Source: Clytia hemisphaerica | Taxonomy: Eukaryota; Cnidaria; Hydrozoa; Leptothecata; Clytiidae | Reading direction: 5' to 3' | Assembly: GCA_902728285.1 (NCBI GenBank) | Contig: CACVBU010000743.1 | Coordinates: 715,068-779,067 of the forward strand | Length of the DNA: 64,000 nt | Part shown: positions 61,264 through 64,000 of the stretch, piece after piece | How positions within the stretch are numbered: position 1 is the first letter of the stretch | How the letters are laid out: each line of letters begins with the position of its first letter | The notes under the pieces: generated by a model | Databases searched by the model: none | What the model was told of the DNA's origin: nothing | The model's input: the letters and a program-made list of their open reading frames with translations, nothing else | Translations under genes and position numbers: made by a program

Positions 61264-62058
61264 TCTAGTCGCGAGTTAGTGAGTTGCTAGTTTCGAGTTG
61301 GGGAGTTAAAACATTACCGGCTACCGAAAAAGAATAACATACATCAAAAGTACGATTTTGAAAGTAAATGTAATATGAGAGTAATATATATAACACATAT
61401 AATACGTATAATACATATACCACCTGTAATATGCTTATTTGCCTTAAACACGTGCGCTGAGAGCATGGAAAGCTATTTTCTACTGTCAATTCATATCCAT
61501 TTATATTTCCTGCATCACATTGAGTATAAATATAATTCTTGATTAAAGTGACTTTAGAACCATTGTATTTTAAAATGTGATCAAAATTTTTATTAAAAAG
61601 TGTCAATTCCAATGATAAAATGACAAAAGAAAGTGTCATTATTTTTCTAGCTCTATAAGCTATCTCTACGATTTTTTTGAGGCTAAGATGACTGTCAACT
61701 TATATCCTTTTATACAATAAGCATCACTTGCAGTATGATCAATATTTTTGGGGGAATTTGTTTGACAATCATTGTATTTAAGATTTTGTCAATATTTTTT
61801 CAAGAACGTGTCATGTTGTCAGCATTATGATAATGACATAACAGTACTAAGTATTTTGGCTTTGTTAGCCAGCACCTTACCATTTTTATGATATTAAAGT
61901 CAATAATATATTTGGTACTGGCTAATTTGAAATTTGTACTTTTGGGCTACATTAGTTTCAATTAGAAAATTTTCGGTCACTGTAAAATTTTACGAACTCC
62001 CCAACTCGAAACTAGTAACTCCCCAACTCCCCAACTCACCAACTAGAACATTACCTAG
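61264..62058 (-). mobile_element. TIR element carrying a duplicated exon-like segment
   Basis: CTAGTTTCGAGTTGGGGAGTT (left) and AACTCCCCAACTCGAAACTAG (right) are inverted, with extra GGGGAGTT repeats at the right. On the minus strand 61640-61440 encodes a hydrophobic start (TLSFVILSLELTLF) and KYNGSKVTLIKNYIY, CDAGNINGYELTV, FPCSQRTC. 61855-61700 encodes a diverged copy (KYNDCQTNSPKNIDH, AYCIKGYKLTV), frameshifted near its start. It could be a captured host exon. Confidence 0.5.
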
Positions 62059-62269
62059 ACTCGTTTATATCTTATTAATGAGAAAAGTCTGAATCTCAAT
62101 TTCAAAAAAATGGCTAACAATATATTGAATTCTATATACTGTTTGAAATTTTACAACACTTCATTGTCGAGGCTTGCTTAAAATTGACCTGAACAGTTCT
62201 TATAAAAAATAGAAATAATTTTTTGAGATACCTTTGAAAAAATCAAGTTTGAAGCAATATTTCAAACTA

Positions 62270-62497
62270 CACGTTTTTTTATAAGAATGTCCAAAATTCA
62301 TAGCTTTTTGGATTTTAAGCCTAAAAATGTTCTTAACATGTTCTTATTTTCACCATTTTATGAGCATTTTTGCCATTCCTAAGAAATCGGGTGTTTTAGA
62401 GTCCGCAAAGCCTTAAAATGTTCTTAACTTGTTCTTAACATTTTGGCCATCGAAGCCTTATGTTCTTATATATAATTTGTTCTTATAAAAAAGCGTG
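62270..62497 (-). mobile_element. TATAAGAAC family, copy E
   Basis: CACGTTTTTTTATAAGAATG and TTGTTCTTATAAAAAAGCGTG ends, TA outside. The interior is close to the reverse complement of copy A. Confidence 0.85.
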
Positions 62498-62687
62498 TAG
62501 GATGCTTGTTAATCTTCGCCCACAATGCCTTGCGAACATAAGGGAACACGCTTAAAGACAGCACTGTCTCGAAACTTTGACTATATGCTACAGCAGACTG
62601 TAGAACAAACTTTTTATATAACTTTTCAAAGTCCAGCGGCACGTCCCCGTCGGTCGTCAAGGTCAGTGTCAGTGGGCTCATACTACC

Positions 62688-62855
62688 AATAGACGATATC
62701 GCGTTTAGATAAATGCAATGCATTCTGGTTTCTCGGGGACTCTCAAAGGAATTATAATGTCGATTATATAATGATCTGGAATATATTATAATTCCCTTGA
62801 GGGTCCCCGAGAAACCAGAATGCATTGCATTTATCTAAACGCGATATCGTCTATT
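62688..62855. mobile_element. Foldback element, AATAGACGATATCG ends
   Basis: AATAGACGATATCGCGTTTA, ATGCAATGCATTCTGGTTTC and CGGGGAC are followed after about 55 bp by their exact inverses. 168 bp. Same terminal motif as 55660 and 53441, different interior. Confidence 0.9.
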
Positions 62856-62859
62856 GACA

Positions 62860-63948
62860 GAATGTTAGTGAGACACAGTGATGGTGTTATTCAGATGGTG
62901 AAAGAGTATACAAATTTTCATTTACAGAAATGAAGTTCTCCTCTGGTTAAAAAAAGAAGGATATATTGTCTTTTGGCTCCAGTCAAGTCCAGTTGGTTGC
63001 GGAACGTCAAAAAAACGTCCAACTTACGTCTATAACGTCCAAAAAATGTTTATTATTGAATGTTAAAACGACGTCTATTGCCAGCTGAGAGTCTTTTTTA
63101 ATGTGATTGTGTGATCGAGAGTCAAGTAACTTAGCTTGGTTGATCAGATGTTATGATTTTGTCTATGTGTAGTTATTGTATAGTGGACACCATTAAGTTT
63201 TGCTCGACTGTGTTTAATATTCAATTGCAATCTATGAACACCTTCGTGGCGTGATTGACATGAATGGCCAATCTATCTAGAACAGTTTGGGAGAATCACA
63301 GTAAAATCCTGTTTTCTTGATAAGTGAATACGTCTAAATTTAAGAGTCTTCAGTTATATTTTTAAGAAGACTACGTATGCTGAAAATAGCAAAATTCACT
63401 TGAAACATCACACTTATTATAAGGGATTTGCACTTAAAAGTGAGCATTTGGTAAAGTGCCAGTGCTCTTAAAAGTCTCCCAAGTGTGTTTCATTCATTTT
63501 GAGAAAAGTGCTCTTATTTTGAATTTTTTTGTCCAGGAATTTACTGTGAATGATTATATTTTATTTCAATTGTTACTGTGGGTTCCAAGACCATTCTTTC
63601 CATCAATTAAATGAAACATTGAATAGGCGGGGGGGGCACTAGTGATTTGAGAGGGTAGTAGTGGTTTGAGAGGGGCAGTAGTGATTTGAGGGGGCTAAGA
63701 AAACGAAGGTTAATAGTTTTTCCTGTCTTTAAGGGCCAATAAAACCCTGCTTAATTCATTAATACTGACTTCAGCCCCCCCCCACCCCACATAAATTGGA
63801 ATAGTTGAATTTTAGTCAATCGAGGTAAAATTTGTAGAGAATGGGGTGATAATAGGTATAAAAATGCCTCAATTTTGTAGACTTGTAGGACTCACAAAAT
63901 CGGGAAATAAGACTATTTTGATAGTCTACAATTTTGCCGTCCTTTAGA
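62860..63948. other. No gene seen; two repeat scraps
   Basis: 63000-63090 has AACGTCC/ACGTCTA words ending GCCAGCTGAG, like the element at 37294. 63626-63700 has GGGGGGGGCACTAGTG, like a CCCGGGGG left end, with GATTTGAGAGGG repeats. Confidence 0.5.
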
Positions 63949-64000
63949 ATGGACGATTTCACCGTGAATTTTTTTACGCGCAAAGCATTGTGGGGAATTC
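63949..64000. mobile_element. Foldback element cut by the window end
   Basis: GACGATTTCACCGTGAATTTT and CGCGCAAAGCATTGTGGGG match the centre of the foldback at 55660-55820. Confidence 0.7.

Overview
The window is animal nuclear DNA. It is AT-rich, its genes are split by standard GT/AG introns of roughly 0.1 to 7.8 kb, and more than half of it seems to be transposon-derived. The gene families (adhesion GPCR, Ig, SEA and GAIN domains) point to a metazoan. The decayed reverse transcriptases look like those of marine invertebrates, but I cannot name the species.

The main gene is a plus-strand adhesion G-protein-coupled receptor. I assembled it from 20 coding exons between 14930 and 46197. Every splice junction keeps phase, giving 6711 nt and a predicted 2236 residues. 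Order of parts: a ~360-residue cytoplasmic-type N-terminus with no signal peptide, a single membrane anchor, a ~535-residue Ser/Thr-rich mucin stalk, three copies of an unrecognised four-cysteine module, two Ig-like domains, a SEA domain with a GSVIV self-cleavage site, a HormR-like cysteine module, a GAIN domain with an HLT GPS site, seven membrane helices, and a tail ending in a PDZ-type TTL. Two minus-strand genes lie inside its introns: an intronless TPR/SET-domain gene broken by one frameshift (24857-26960) and a two-exon lysine-rich coiled-coil gene (32315-34238).

Upstream, 1399-1595 and 9412-9670 are two phase-compatible exons of an unrecognised multi-pass membrane protein. Downstream of 46.2 kb I find no convincing host gene; that 18 kb is dense with transposon remnants.

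The repeats are unusually readable. Terminal-inverted-repeat (TIR) families recur within the window, several with visible target-site duplications. They include a family with CCCGGGGG ends and 8-bp duplications, a CTCTTGTCTCCC family with TA duplications, pogo/Tigger-like elements, a CACCCCCTTCTCACAG family, a TATAAGAAC family, foldback elements and mariner-like ends. There are also three tRNA-derived SINEs, two LINE remnants and several tandem arrays. Nested insertions give a relative order of events at many places.
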